In this document: positions 1-8,804 of the stretch, one piece after another
Layout: every line of letters starts with the position of its first letter
Position numbering within the stretch: position 1 is the first letter of the stretch
Source: an uncultured Prevotellaceae bacterium
GTDB taxonomy: Bacteria > Bacteroidota > Bacteroidia > Bacteroidales > UBA932
Assembly (NCBI GenBank): GCA_947166905.1
Contig: CAMVFZ010000002.1
Span: 1-64,000 of the forward strand
DNA length: 64,000 nucleotides
Direction of reading: 5' to 3'
The notes under the pieces: generated by a model
What the model saw: the letters and a program-made list of their open reading frames with translations, nothing else
Told to the model about the DNA's origin: nothing
Databases searched by the model: none
Translations under genes and position numbers: made by a program

Positions 1-324
1 CTGCTTGGCTTCCACGTGGTTATAGCGTTCCTGTACGGCTTTTACCAGATGGTATCTGGCTTTGTCGTAGTCTTTAAGGTTGAACCAGTATTTACCGGCC
101 AAATAGTTCAGGTTAGGATCGTTGGGCCATTTCTGGAGACCTTCGTCCAAAAGCTCCTTACCCTTGGTCCAATGGTGCTGTGCGAACAAGGATGTAACCT
201 GGTCGGCATATTGTACGGGGAGGATAGGCTTTTCGATGGCATTTGCCGCCGTGCCATACAGCATCAGAAGTACTGTAAGGGCGCAGCAGATGCGGCTGAA
301 GGATATTTTCCCAAATAATTTCAT
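1..324 (-). CDS. TPR-repeat exported protein, N-terminal part (cut by window edge)
   Basis: This frame is missing from the ORF track because it runs off the window. Reading back from the ATG at 324 gives 108 codons with no stop. Residues 1-29 form a signal peptide (MKLFGKISFSR, then a hydrophobic core ending near GTAANA). Residues 40-108 resemble tetratricopeptide repeats (LLDEGLQKWPNDPNLNYLAG, then KDYDKARYHLVKAV). It starts 3 bases after the glycosyltransferase stop, so it is the last visible gene of a four-gene operon. TPR proteins with this neighbourhood often serve polysaccharide or envelope assembly in the periplasm; that role is inferred from context. The C-terminal part, and any outer-membrane barrel domain, lie outside the window. 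Confidence 0.75.
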   Translation of the reverse strand, partial: MKLFGKISFSRICCALTVLLMLYGTAANAIEKPILPVQYADQVTSLFAQHHWTKGKELLDEGLQKWPNDPNLNYLAGKYWFNLKDYDKARYHLVKAVQERYNHVEAKQ

Positions 325-327
325 AAA

Positions 328-1857
328 TTAGTTTTCTTCTGTCTCTTCCGGGCCTTCGTCAGGCATTGTTACAATCTCAGGGCCTTCGGCAGCGCTTTCA
401 CCTGCATCGGCAGCACCGGCAGGAGCTGCGCCAGGTGTAGGCTGGAAGCCTTTTCGGGTCATGTTACCCCATACCATCTGTGCACCGAAGATGTGCTTGA
501 CGTATCCTCGCAGTGCGTAGAACACGTTCAGAGGATGGTACAGGAAGGGCTCCAACAGTGAAGCCAGCATAAACCACAGGTATTTGCTTCGTTTCTTGAA
601 GCCGTTACCGGTGTAAATATCGAAGGAGATAATGGTCATTGTAAGCATCTGCGCAAAGCAGTACAATGCAAAGAAGGTAATCCATACCGTCTTGTAGTTA
701 ACTCCGCTGGTTACAATCAGATAGAGCAGGGAGAAGTATCCCGTGAACTCAATAACCGGAGCCAACATCTCAAAGATAAGGATGTAGGGCAGGGTAACGA
801 TACCATACTGCCGATAGGTTCTGTTGAACACCATATCCCTGTGCACGATGAAGAACTGCAGCAGACCACGTCCCCAACGGGTTCTCTGACGTGCAAGCAC
901 CTTTACGGTGTTAGGACCTTCTGTCCAGCAGCAGATTTCCGGGATCTGTACAATACGGTAATCCTCACCAGAGTCGCACATGTATCGGATCATACGGGCA
1001 ACCATATCCATATCCTCTGCAAATGAGTCACCATCGTAACCACCAGCCTTGATAACGATCTCAGTGTCAAAGAAACCGAAGCCACCGGATACGTTCTGCA
1101 TGGCGTTGATGGAGCTGAGGGCCTGCTTACCTACAAGGTAGGAACGGGCGTACTCAAGGTCCTGGAACAGAGGGATAAGGGAGTGCGGCGGGCGCGGCTG
1201 TACCATCTGTCCGTTACGTACGTCGCAACCGTTGGACATACGCATGGACGCACTCACTGCGATAACCTTTCTTGTACCGGTCATCGTAGGCCATACAACC
1301 CTGTAAAGTGCGTATTTGTCGATAATACAGTCCACATCGGTACATACAAAGTATTTGTTGGACACGATGTTCACACCTGCGTTGGAGGCATCGGCCTTTG
1401 TACCACCGTTCTCTTTGTCCACAACGGTAAGGCGTTTGAATATCGGGTTGTCCGATGATGTCTTGTATATCCTTTTTACAGGCTTTGTCTTAATCTTTTC
1501 TACGTATGCGTAGGGGACCTCTACAAGCTGGAAGTTCTCTATAAGGAGCTTCAGTGTGTCGTCCTTGGAACCATCGTTCACGATAACCACCTCATAGTCA
1601 GGGTAGTCAAGGCTAAGCAGCGAGTTTACGTTGTCGATGATGGTCTTTTCCTCGTTGTAGGCCGGCGCCACGATTGATACACCAGGTGTGTACGGAGAAG
1701 TACGCAGCTGGGCGATCATGTTTTTCTCGTAGTGATATGTATTGTGGCGCTTGTGCTGACGGTACGCAGCTATAATCATTGAGAGATAACTGGTAATCAG
1801 CAGGCCAGAATACACAATCACTGCATAATTGAAGAACGTTTGAAACGAATCAGGCAT
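328..1857 (-). CDS. Membrane-bound family 2 glycosyltransferase, processive type
   Basis: A 509-residue GT2 enzyme expected to polymerise or transfer sugars from nucleotide sugars at the inner membrane. One N-terminal membrane segment (about 12-32) precedes a cytoplasmic GT-A domain with VNDGSKDD (donor binding), TDVDC (DxD metal site), EDMDM (acceptor/base region) and RQRTRWGRG, a version of the Q/RxxRW motif of processive synthases such as PgaC, cellulose and hyaluronan synthases. Three or four membrane segments follow (about 350-460), then an Ala/Glu-rich tail. The start overlaps the end of the HEAT-repeat gene by 8 bases and a TPR gene follows after 3 bases. The sugar and product cannot be read from sequence; exopolysaccharide synthesis is the best guess. 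Confidence 0.85.
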   Translation of the reverse strand: MPDSFQTFFNYAVIVYSGLLITSYLSMIIAAYRQHKRHNTYHYEKNMIAQLRTSPYTPGVSIVAPAYNEEKTIIDNVNSLLSLDYPDYEVVIVNDGSKDDTLKLLIENFQLVEVPYAYVEKIKTKPVKRIYKTSSDNPIFKRLTVVDKENGGTKADASNAGVNIVSNKYFVCTDVDCIIDKYALYRVVWPTMTGTRKVIAVSASMRMSNGCDVRNGQMVQPRPPHSLIPLFQDLEYARSYLVGKQALSSINAMQNVSGGFGFFDTEIVIKAGGYDGDSFAEDMDMVARMIRYMCDSGEDYRIVQIPEICCWTEGPNTVKVLARQRTRWGRGLLQFFIVHRDMVFNRTYRQYGIVTLPYILIFEMLAPVIEFTGYFSLLYLIVTSGVNYKTVWITFFALYCFAQMLTMTIISFDIYTGNGFKKRSKYLWFMLASLLEPFLYHPLNVFYALRGYVKHIFGAQMVWGNMTRKGFQPTPGAAPAGAADAGESAAEGPEIVTMPDEGPEETEEN

Positions 1858-3043
1858 ACTTACTACTGTCTAAGAGGTTACACTCAATGTGCTCAAAAAG
1901 GATCTTGGTTGCAGGCGTGGCCTCTGCCTTGAGCTTGTTATATGCGTCGCGGCCCCTGCGGCCGTAGTTGTGGAGGACTCGGAGGGCCTTCATCTTGGAG
2001 ACGAAGTCCGTAGAGCCTTCATAGTCATATATAAGGTAGTTCACAACTTCAGGGTTACCGGAGTTCATCACACCAAGGGCGTCTGCCAAGGCCTGGCGTT
2101 CTGCGAATGATGCCATGGCGTAACGGTGACGGAACTCACTCTCTGCAGGGATGTACTCCAACTCACCCAGTGCCTTGATAAGCGCGATTGCAAAACGCTC
2201 GTCCCTGCAGTCCTTAAGCATTGAAAGGAGCTCAGGGCAGTCGTCGTACCTCTTGAAGAGTCGGATTTCGTTCACGGCGAAGATACGCAACTCCTCGTTT
2301 ACAGGGGTACGGTTACACCAGCGGATGAAGTTAGGCATGGACATGTTGTTCTGGTTACGGTAAACAAGGATGTTGTGGAAGTTCACCATCATCTCGTCCG
2401 TGAACAACAGGTTGCTATCCTCTTCCAAGGCCTTGAAAGGGTAGGAGGTACCGAATCGGGCCACGTGGAAACGGGCGTTCATCCTCATCTTCTCGTCCTT
2501 TGCGAAGAGGTGTCGGGAGGCCACGGCCTCCTTAAGGTCTGCGTCCATATCGGCGATGTTCTTAAGGGCCTTCACACGTTTGGCCGTGTTACGGGAACGC
2601 ATCATCATCTCAAAGTAGGACGGGATCTTGAACGCCTGAAGTACTCTCTGCCAGTTGGTTCGGTTGATTTCTTCCTTATGGGTTCGCTGTACTGTGATAA
2701 GAATAGGGATCATACATCCTGTGGTCCTGTTCTTCATACGGAAGTTCTTGGGGATGCCAAGTTCGTCCGTAATTGTAGGCAGGTCCAGGATTTCTTCCAT
2801 CGTAGCCAGCTCTATTATCTTCTTTTTATACTTTTCGTCGTACACCTGGATGCGGTGGATACGACGGGCGGCCTTCTGGCTCTTGATGAAGTTACCCAAC
2901 ACCAGGAGCAAGAAGGTGATAATACACGCCGTTGTAAACAAGGCTATGATTCTTATTATCGGCGGCATTTCTCCAAACCGATAATAAAGAAGCATGATGT
3001 AATACTTCCAGTACTCTAATCCATCAAGGGTGTAGTATTCCAT
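1850..3043 (-). CDS. HEAT-repeat-like membrane-anchored protein
   Basis: A 397-residue protein with one clear membrane segment (about residues 28-52, IIRIIALFTTACIITFLLLV) followed by a basic stretch and a long helical region typical of HEAT-like repeats (for example RNTAKRVKALKNIADMDADL and DDCPELLSMLKDCRDERFA). No catalytic motif is visible. It begins directly after the LruC lipoprotein stop codon with no gap and overlaps the glycosyltransferase by 8 bases, so the three are translationally coupled. HEAT proteins beside GT2 synthases in Bacteroidota are likely scaffolds or regulators of the synthase; this is inference. The family call rests on helical periodicity seen by eye. Confidence 0.65.
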   Translation of the reverse strand: MEYYTLDGLEYWKYYIMLLYYRFGEMPPIIRIIALFTTACIITFLLLVLGNFIKSQKAARRIHRIQVYDEKYKKKIIELATMEEILDLPTITDELGIPKNFRMKNRTTGCMIPILITVQRTHKEEINRTNWQRVLQAFKIPSYFEMMMRSRNTAKRVKALKNIADMDADLKEAVASRHLFAKDEKMRMNARFHVARFGTSYPFKALEEDSNLLFTDEMMVNFHNILVYRNQNNMSMPNFIRWCNRTPVNEELRIFAVNEIRLFKRYDDCPELLSMLKDCRDERFAIALIKALGELEYIPAESEFRHRYAMASFAERQALADALGVMNSGNPEVVNYLIYDYEGSTDFVSKMKALRVLHNYGRRGRDAYNKLKAEATPATKILFEHIECNLLDSSKYA

Positions 3044-4555
3044 TTACCACCAACAGGTTACGTATTTCTCGTCAGGATACAGATACCAATCTACATCTTC
3101 TTCACCCTTGGTGCTGATGTAGTTTGCGAACTTAGGATAAGCGAGGTCGAAGGCATATTTCTCCCAGGCGTGCCTGGTGAGTGTAGGAACCTTGAAGGCC
3201 CAAATGCTGCCGTCCTTGCCATAGTAGGAAATCTCTTCGTCAAGATTGTTCTTGTTAGAGTTGTAGCCTTGGGTATACCTGCTATTATCCTTGTCCAAAG
3301 GCTTGTAACCCTTAACACAGATAGGAAGTGCAGTACTTGTAATAATGTAAAAGTTCTGGTTTGCAGTGTTGTTTACAGCATCAATTATATTCTTAAGGCA
3401 CTTCTCGCTGTCTTCTGCAGTCATATTTGCACGTGACTTGATATTGAAGATAACGGTATAGGTGATAAGGCCTCCGGCAACGTTTACATAACCGGGAGTG
3501 GTGTTGTAATAACGGCCGCTGTAAGGAGCAATACCGGCTTGGAACTGGCTTTGATCGGGTGCGTTCCAATAGCCTCTGCCGGGATTGAATACGGTTTTGT
3601 GAGATTTACCGTTGTTTGTATAGGTGTACTCTCCGCTCTTGGAACCGGCAACGGCCTGGTTAAGATAGTTGATGTTAATTATCTCCATAAAAGGACGGAG
3701 CGCTGTACTTACGTTATAGAAGCTGTTTTTGCCGATATTACTATTAACCCACTTGGGAAGATCTCCGTGAGGGTTGTCGTAACTGTCAAGAGTTACATAA
3801 TGCTCTATGTTCTCTATGTATTTCTTGTCAAGTCCTTCAAGTACAAGTCCTGCGCGACGGGGGTTGGAACCACCTACTGCGCGAACGTGAAGGACGGCCC
3901 TGATCTGCTCTCTCCAACCGTCGGACTCAAGGACTGAATTGGAAACGGTCCTGGCCTCGATGTCATAGTCAAGAACTACGTCATTGTAGTCAGAGTCGAT
4001 GGTGCCGTTGCGAACCTCGGGGAGAACGGGCCAGCTGTCGTCAAACATTACGGTACCGCTGGAGTGGTAGAAAGTCTGATCCTGGGCGGTTGTAACATAG
4101 GGGGCGGGTTCTGCAAGCTCAAGCTTCTGGGCTGAACTGCTTGCCTGGGCAAGGCTTGTCTGCTCAATAGGGAGGTTGGAGATAGAATAAATCTTCTCTG
4201 ACCTCTGGTTTGCGGTTGAGTAAACGGATACCTTTGTAGGTACGTTTGCCTTGATAAGAAGTTCTACCAGGCCGAAGGGCTCTGGGTCCTTACCGTCCTG
4301 GGGCGCAGCCACAACGGGTTTTACGGGAACTTCGATAACTTTGCCTGCTTTGTCAGAGCCTGTGTACTCTACAAAGACTGTTTTGGTAGCAGCCGGTACG
4401 CTGAACTGTGCGAATCCGTAATAGTCTCCTACCTTTACTTCAGGAGTGTTGGTTTCTTCTCCTTCTTTGGGCTGGATTGAGCCCTTGCTGCAGGATGCCA
4501 GAACTGTCATTGCCGCAGCGGCGATTGCAAGAATTTTAGAACACGTTTTAGCCAT
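3044..4555 (-). CDS. LruC/DUF4842-domain surface lipoprotein
   Basis: A 503-residue predicted lipoprotein. Residues 1-21 form a type II signal peptide with lipobox LASC, so Cys21 would be lipidated. A beta-rich N-terminal region is followed, around residues 165-200, by the LruC hallmark: MFDDSWP and then SDYNDVVLDYDI (the family's DYDFNDVVxDY motif). The rest is beta-rich with several aromatic motifs and matches the usual length of LruC proteins. It is the first gene of the operon, runs directly into the HEAT gene and has a good Bacteroidota-type promoter upstream. The precise role of LruC domains is not established; outer-membrane display is likely. Confidence 0.8.
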   Translation of the reverse strand: MAKTCSKILAIAAAAMTVLASCSKGSIQPKEGEETNTPEVKVGDYYGFAQFSVPAATKTVFVEYTGSDKAGKVIEVPVKPVVAAPQDGKDPEPFGLVELLIKANVPTKVSVYSTANQRSEKIYSISNLPIEQTSLAQASSSAQKLELAEPAPYVTTAQDQTFYHSSGTVMFDDSWPVLPEVRNGTIDSDYNDVVLDYDIEARTVSNSVLESDGWREQIRAVLHVRAVGGSNPRRAGLVLEGLDKKYIENIEHYVTLDSYDNPHGDLPKWVNSNIGKNSFYNVSTALRPFMEIININYLNQAVAGSKSGEYTYTNNGKSHKTVFNPGRGYWNAPDQSQFQAGIAPYSGRYYNTTPGYVNVAGGLITYTVIFNIKSRANMTAEDSEKCLKNIIDAVNNTANQNFYIITSTALPICVKGYKPLDKDNSRYTQGYNSNKNNLDEEISYYGKDGSIWAFKVPTLTRHAWEKYAFDLAYPKFANYISTKGEEDVDWYLYPDEKYVTCWW

Positions 4556-4605
4556 AATCTTGAATAGTTTATCAGGCTGTTTAAAGTTATGTTAATTACA
4601 TCTGG

Positions 4606-4637
4606 CAAATATAACTAGTAAATGTCTAATATGCAAG
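4606..4637 (-). promoter_or_regulatory. Promoter of the LruC-HEAT-GT2-TPR operon
   Basis: On the minus strand the -7 box reads TATATTTG (4613 to 4606), an exact TAnnTTTG match, and CTTG lies 20 bases upstream (4637 to 4634). The 5' untranslated region would be about 45 bases. Confidence 0.6.
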
Positions 4638-4724
4638 TATTTATGGATGAAAATTCACTCCCTGATGCCGGTTTTTGGCTATTTGTCGATTTTTAAATAA
4701 ATCGTTAAAATATTCATCTAATCG

Positions 4725-4753
4725 TTTTAATTTCTTCAAATTTTGTATATTTG
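4725..4753 (+). promoter_or_regulatory. Probable rmuC promoter
   Basis: The -7 box TATATTTG lies at 4746-4753, about 90 bases before the rmuC ATG. The -33 element is weak (TTTT about 20 bases upstream). Downstream, at 4790-4824, two imperfect copies of ATGGAYATTTTTT lie 21 bases apart in the leader. Confidence 0.45.
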
Positions 4754-4839
4754 TTACATGAGTAAAAAATGTTTATTCATTTGCGTATCAATGGACATTT
4801 TTTGTGTACTAATGGATATTTTTTAACGATGAGTGAATA

Positions 4840-6111
4840 ATGATAGGTTTTGAGGTTCTGATTACAGCTGTTTTGGCGGCCTTGGTTATTGCCGCCCTAA
4901 TTACATATATTATCTTTAAGTCCCGCTTTACAGGCCGCCTTGCAGAGAAGGAGGCGGAAATTAAAGGCCTTCAGGCCCTGCGCCAGAAGGAAGAAGAGGT
5001 CTATGCCAAGACCCTGGCAGATGTCAAGGAGGCCAGTGCCAAGGCCATAGAGGCTACCAAGACCCAGCTGGCTCTGGAGAACGAGAAGCTGATGAAGGCT
5101 CGTGAGGAATCCCTTAAGAAAGAGGCTGCGGAGACTATGAAGAATATCACCGGCGGCCTTGACAAGGAGATTCAGAATATGAAGCAGGCCTTCGAGGATC
5201 AGAAGAAGTCATCGTCCCAGGATGCATCGGCGATTAAGACCAAGTTCGAAGAGACGGTAAAGGCCATCCAGGACGAGGCCAGAAGAATTGGTACGTCGGC
5301 ATCGGACCTGACAAATGCGTTGAAGGGTAAAAACAAGATGCAGGGCATCTTTGGAGAGACTGTGCTGGAGAATATACTGCGAGCAGAGGGTCTTACAAAG
5401 GGGCAGGACTACGATACAGAGTTTTATCTACGCGACAAGAAGGGCAATATCGTCCGGAATGAAGAGACGGATAAGCGTATGCGGCCGGACTTCGTGCTGC
5501 ATTTCCCGGACGATACCGATGTTATCGTGGATGCCAAGGTGTCCTTGACGGCTTTGGCGGATTATTTTGAGGCCGATGATGACGCGGCCCGCGCAGAGGC
5601 TTCGCGCAGGAATCTTGAGTCTGTGCTGGCGCACGTGAAGGAGCTAACTTCCAAGGAGTATCAGAAGTACCTTGAAGGGCGTAAGACTCTTGATTTTGTA
5701 ATTATGTTCATCCCTAATTACGGGGCTTACCAGTTGGCCAAACAGGAGGATCCTGATATTTTCTCGGAGGCTTTCCGCCAGAATGTGCTTATTACTACAG
5801 AGGAGACTCTGCTGCCGTTCGTGCGCCTGATCCGTTCTGCCTGGGTGCAGAAGGCCCAGCTGGACAATATGGCAGAGATTGTGGCTGCCGCACGGCGTAT
5901 GGTAGACCGCGTGGCGCTGTTCTGCGAAGAGAACGCCAAGTTGGGATCGGCGCTGACTAACGCCATGAAGGTATACGATAATAACACTAAGCGACTTACT
6001 GACGGGCAGAGTATTCTTAAGGCGGCCAAGGATGTTAGCAGCCTTGGGGTGCGGCCAACTTCGCGCGATCTTCCCGCCTTGGATACATCGGACGAAATTA
6101 TAGAACTTTAA
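4840..6111 (+). CDS. rmuC: DNA recombination protein RmuC
   Basis: A 423-residue RmuC family protein. Residues 5-27 form an N-terminal membrane segment, residues 30-150 a long coiled coil rich in Lys and Glu, and residues 160-390 the conserved RmuC domain with GKNKMQGIFGETVLENILRA, MRPDFVLHFPD and VIVDAKVSLTALADY; the last holds the D...D-x-K pattern of the endonuclease-like fold. RmuC limits inversions at short inverted repeats in E. coli, which is notable here because the window is rich in such repeats. It is probably monocistronic or leads the aminotransferase gene, which starts 24 bases later. Confidence 0.93.
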   Translation: MIGFEVLITAVLAALVIAALITYIIFKSRFTGRLAEKEAEIKGLQALRQKEEEVYAKTLADVKEASAKAIEATKTQLALENEKLMKAREESLKKEAAETMKNITGGLDKEIQNMKQAFEDQKKSSSQDASAIKTKFEETVKAIQDEARRIGTSASDLTNALKGKNKMQGIFGETVLENILRAEGLTKGQDYDTEFYLRDKKGNIVRNEETDKRMRPDFVLHFPDDTDVIVDAKVSLTALADYFEADDDAARAEASRRNLESVLAHVKELTSKEYQKYLEGRKTLDFVIMFIPNYGAYQLAKQEDPDIFSEAFRQNVLITTEETLLPFVRLIRSAWVQKAQLDNMAEIVAAARRMVDRVALFCEENAKLGSALTNAMKVYDNNTKRLTDGQSILKAAKDVSSLGVRPTSRDLPALDTSDEIIEL

Positions 6112-6135
6112 CCATATAAAAACTAGTAACCAATT

Positions 6136-7437
6136 ATGCTTCCTGTTTCTAAAGAGGTAATTAGCGGTGTTTTGCAGCAGGCAGACATTGCCGATGTCTC
6201 CCGTGCTTCCATACGCCAGAACGTGGCGGTGGGGGCAGAGTTGGAGCGCCTTACCGGAGAGAAGTTTACCCATCTTGAGATTGGAGTTCCAGGCATCAAG
6301 GCTTGCCCCATCGGCATAGAGGCGCAGAAGAAGGCCCTGGATGACGGCATCGCTTCTATCTATCCTGTTATCAGTGGTTTACCGGAGCTTAAGGAGAATG
6401 CGTCAAGGTTTATAAAGGCTTTTATTGACATTGATATTGCGCCTAAGGGCATCGTGCCTACGGTTGGGTCTATGCAGGCGGCTTTTACCCTTGTGCTGGA
6501 GTGTTCGCAGTTGCATCCGGAAAAGGATACTATACTTTATATCTGCCCGGGGTTTTCCGCCCATGGGCGTCAGCCGGATGTGCTGGGGATCAAGAACGAG
6601 ATCTTCGATATATATGATTATCGGTCCGGAAAGCTTAGGGATAAGTTGGAGTCGTATATGTCCCAGGGGAATATTGCGGCGATTTTGTATTCGAATCCCA
6701 ATAATCCGGCTTGGATTTGCCTGACTGATGAGGAGTTGCAGATCATAGGGGAGTGTGCTACCAAGTACGATGTTATTGTGCTGGAGGATATGGCTTACCT
6801 ATGTATGGATTTCCGCAAGGATCTGTCTGTGCCTTTCCAGCCGCCGTTCCAGCCTACTGTGGCCAAGTATACGGATAATTACGTAATTATGCTATCTTCT
6901 TCTAAGATATTTAGTTACGCAGGTGAGAGGGTGGCTATGGCTTGTATTTCCGACCAGTTGTTCAATAGGGAGTATCCAACGCTTAGGGAGCGTTATGGCC
7001 TGGGTACTTTTGGCGATAATTACATTCTGAATTACTTGTATTGTGCTTCTTCTGGCACGTCGCATTCTGCGCAGTATGCTTTGTCTGCGATGCTTGCGGC
7101 TGCGGTTGATGGCCGATATGATTTTGTTGGCCAGGTGAAGGAGTATGCGGTGCGGTCGCATAGGTCGCGTGAGATTCTTGAGCGTCATGGTTTCCATTTG
7201 GTTTACGATAAGGATATCGACCAGACTATCAGCGATGGTTTCTTCTATACGGCCGGTTATAAGAACTTGGATAACAAAGAGTTGCTGGAGAGGTTGCTGC
7301 GGTGTGGCATTATTGCCATCGGCTTGAATTCTACCGGGTCCGGGCAGAGGGGTATCAGGGTTTGTGTGTCGCGTTTGCTTAGTGATGCGGATTTTGAGGC
7401 ATTGGATAAGAGACTTGAATTGTTTGAGAGATTATGA
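6136..7437 (+). CDS. PLP-dependent aminotransferase class I/II
   Basis: A 433-residue fold-type I enzyme. Visible landmarks are the substrate-loop motif YPVISGLPELK, the SNPNNPAWICLTDEEL stretch that contacts the cofactor, VLEDMAYLCMD (Asp for the pyridine nitrogen) and SSSKIFSYAGER with the Schiff-base lysine. The C-terminal RGIRVCVS supplies the carboxylate-binding Arg. The amino-acid substrate is not readable. Its last 4 bases overlap the CoA-transferase start (ATGA), so the two are made together. That pairing suggests deamination of an amino acid and CoA activation of the resulting acid, as in amino-acid fermentation; this is inference. Third positions shift toward T in the second half, like the next gene. 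Confidence 0.85.
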   Translation: MLPVSKEVISGVLQQADIADVSRASIRQNVAVGAELERLTGEKFTHLEIGVPGIKACPIGIEAQKKALDDGIASIYPVISGLPELKENASRFIKAFIDIDIAPKGIVPTVGSMQAAFTLVLECSQLHPEKDTILYICPGFSAHGRQPDVLGIKNEIFDIYDYRSGKLRDKLESYMSQGNIAAILYSNPNNPAWICLTDEELQIIGECATKYDVIVLEDMAYLCMDFRKDLSVPFQPPFQPTVAKYTDNYVIMLSSSKIFSYAGERVAMACISDQLFNREYPTLRERYGLGTFGDNYILNYLYCASSGTSHSAQYALSAMLAAAVDGRYDFVGQVKEYAVRSHRSREILERHGFHLVYDKDIDQTISDGFFYTAGYKNLDNKELLERLLRCGIIAIGLNSTGSGQRGIRVCVSRLLSDADFEALDKRLELFERL

Positions 7438-8726
7438 GATATGTAACTGCTGATGAGGCTGTTAAGCTTGTCCGTAGCGGGGACACTGTTTGTTGCCAGG
7501 GTGGTGCTTCGGTGCCTGTTATTTTGCAGGAGGCTCTTGCGCGCAGGCATGCTGAGCTTCGGGATGTGACTATTACTTCCGGCTTTAATGTGCATAAGGA
7601 TCCGGCTCCGTTTTGTAAGCCGGAGTACAAGGATTCTTTCCTTGTGAATAGTATATTTTTGTCTGCGGATCAGCGTGCTCATGTGGCCGATGGTTACGGA
7701 AGCATGACTCCTGCTTTCCTTGGGGAGGTTCCGCGGATGTTTCGTAGCGGGGAGTTTCCGGTTGATGTGGCTTTTATCACTTGTTCTCTGCCGGATGAGA
7801 ATGGTTACTGTAGTTTTGGTATTTCTGCCGATATTGCTGTGTCTGCGGCTGAGGTTGCGCGTGATGTGATTGCTTTGGTGAGTCCTAATATCCCGTATTT
7901 ATATGGTGACTGCTTGATTCATGAGAGTAAGATTTCGGCGGCTGTTCAGTGCGATGTGGCTCCGTTTGCTATGACTTTCGGGGAGCCTACGCCGATTGAG
8001 GCTGCTATCGGTGCTAATGTGGCGTCGCAGATTCCGGATGGGGCGTGCTTGCAGATTGGTGTTGGGGGCATCCCGAATGCTGTCCTTAATGGTATCAAGG
8101 ATCATCAGCATCTTGGCCTTCATACTGAGGCTATGACGGATGGGGTGATTCGTTTGATTAAGGAGGGTGTGATTGATAATTCTCTTAAGAAGGTGCATCC
8201 TGGGGTTAGTGTGGCTGCGCTGGCGATTGGTTCTAAGGATATGTATGGATACATTGATCATAATAGGTCGATGGAGTTTTATGATGTGGCTTATACCAAC
8301 AATCCTTTCCTTATTGCGCAGAATCCGCGTGCGTGTGCGATTAATTCTGCTATTGAGGTGGATCTGACCGGGCAGGTTTGTGCGGATTCGATAGGGGAGA
8401 CTATCTTCTCCAGTGTTGGTGGGCAGCATGATTTTATGTATGGATGTTCGCTGGCAGAGGGTGGGCGTACGTTTATTGCGCTTCCTTCGCGTACTGCTAA
8501 GGGGCGGGCTAAGATTGTAGCAAACCTTGCGCCTGGCGCGGGCGTTGTTACTACTCGCTTCCAGACGCAGTTTGTTGCTACTGAGTACGGTATTGTTTAC
8601 CTGCGGAATCTTTCTCTGGCTCAGCGTGCCAAGGCGCTTATCTCCATCGCGCATCCTGACGATCGCGAAGCCCTGGAGCAAGCCGCCTGCCGCCGCTTCG
8701 GCTACAGTTTCCTTCGCTTGAAATAG
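7434..8726 (+). CDS. Acetyl-CoA hydrolase/transferase family CoA transferase (4-hydroxybutyrate/butyrate-acetate type)
   Basis: A 430-residue class I CoA transferase of the Cat1/AbfT family. Motifs include the glycine-rich CoA loop IGVGGIPNAVL, GLHTEAMTDG and the catalytic-glutamate segment INSAIEVDLTGQV; the C-terminal half has FSSVGGQHDFMYG and ALPSRTAKGRAKIV, all typical of the family. The family moves CoA between acetyl-CoA and short-chain acids; the exact acid is unknown. It overlaps the upstream aminotransferase by 4 bases. The gene ends 78 bases before the convergent TonB-receptor gene, with no clear intrinsic terminator. Codons are T-rich at third positions compared with the purine operon genes. 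Confidence 0.87.
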   Translation: MRYVTADEAVKLVRSGDTVCCQGGASVPVILQEALARRHAELRDVTITSGFNVHKDPAPFCKPEYKDSFLVNSIFLSADQRAHVADGYGSMTPAFLGEVPRMFRSGEFPVDVAFITCSLPDENGYCSFGISADIAVSAAEVARDVIALVSPNIPYLYGDCLIHESKISAAVQCDVAPFAMTFGEPTPIEAAIGANVASQIPDGACLQIGVGGIPNAVLNGIKDHQHLGLHTEAMTDGVIRLIKEGVIDNSLKKVHPGVSVAALAIGSKDMYGYIDHNRSMEFYDVAYTNNPFLIAQNPRACAINSAIEVDLTGQVCADSIGETIFSSVGGQHDFMYGCSLAEGGRTFIALPSRTAKGRAKIVANLAPGAGVVTTRFQTQFVATEYGIVYLRNLSLAQRAKALISIAHPDDREALEQAACRRFGYSFLRLK

Positions 8727-8804
8727 CGTTTTCCCGCGCACGTTGACAGACCGATGTGCCTCTCAGGCTATTCTACATGCGATTCCCTTGTCAAAGCGCA
8801 GCTG

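Noticed and set aside
7899-8741. 280-residue minus-strand ORF antisense to the CoA transferase
   Set aside because: Arg/Asn/Ser-rich shadow of a T-rich gene without recognisable motifs.
8727-8804. Intrinsic terminator between the convergent CoA transferase and TonB receptor genes
   Set aside because: Only a loose 6-bp TTGACA/TGTCAA pairing 40 bases apart is visible, with no T tract.
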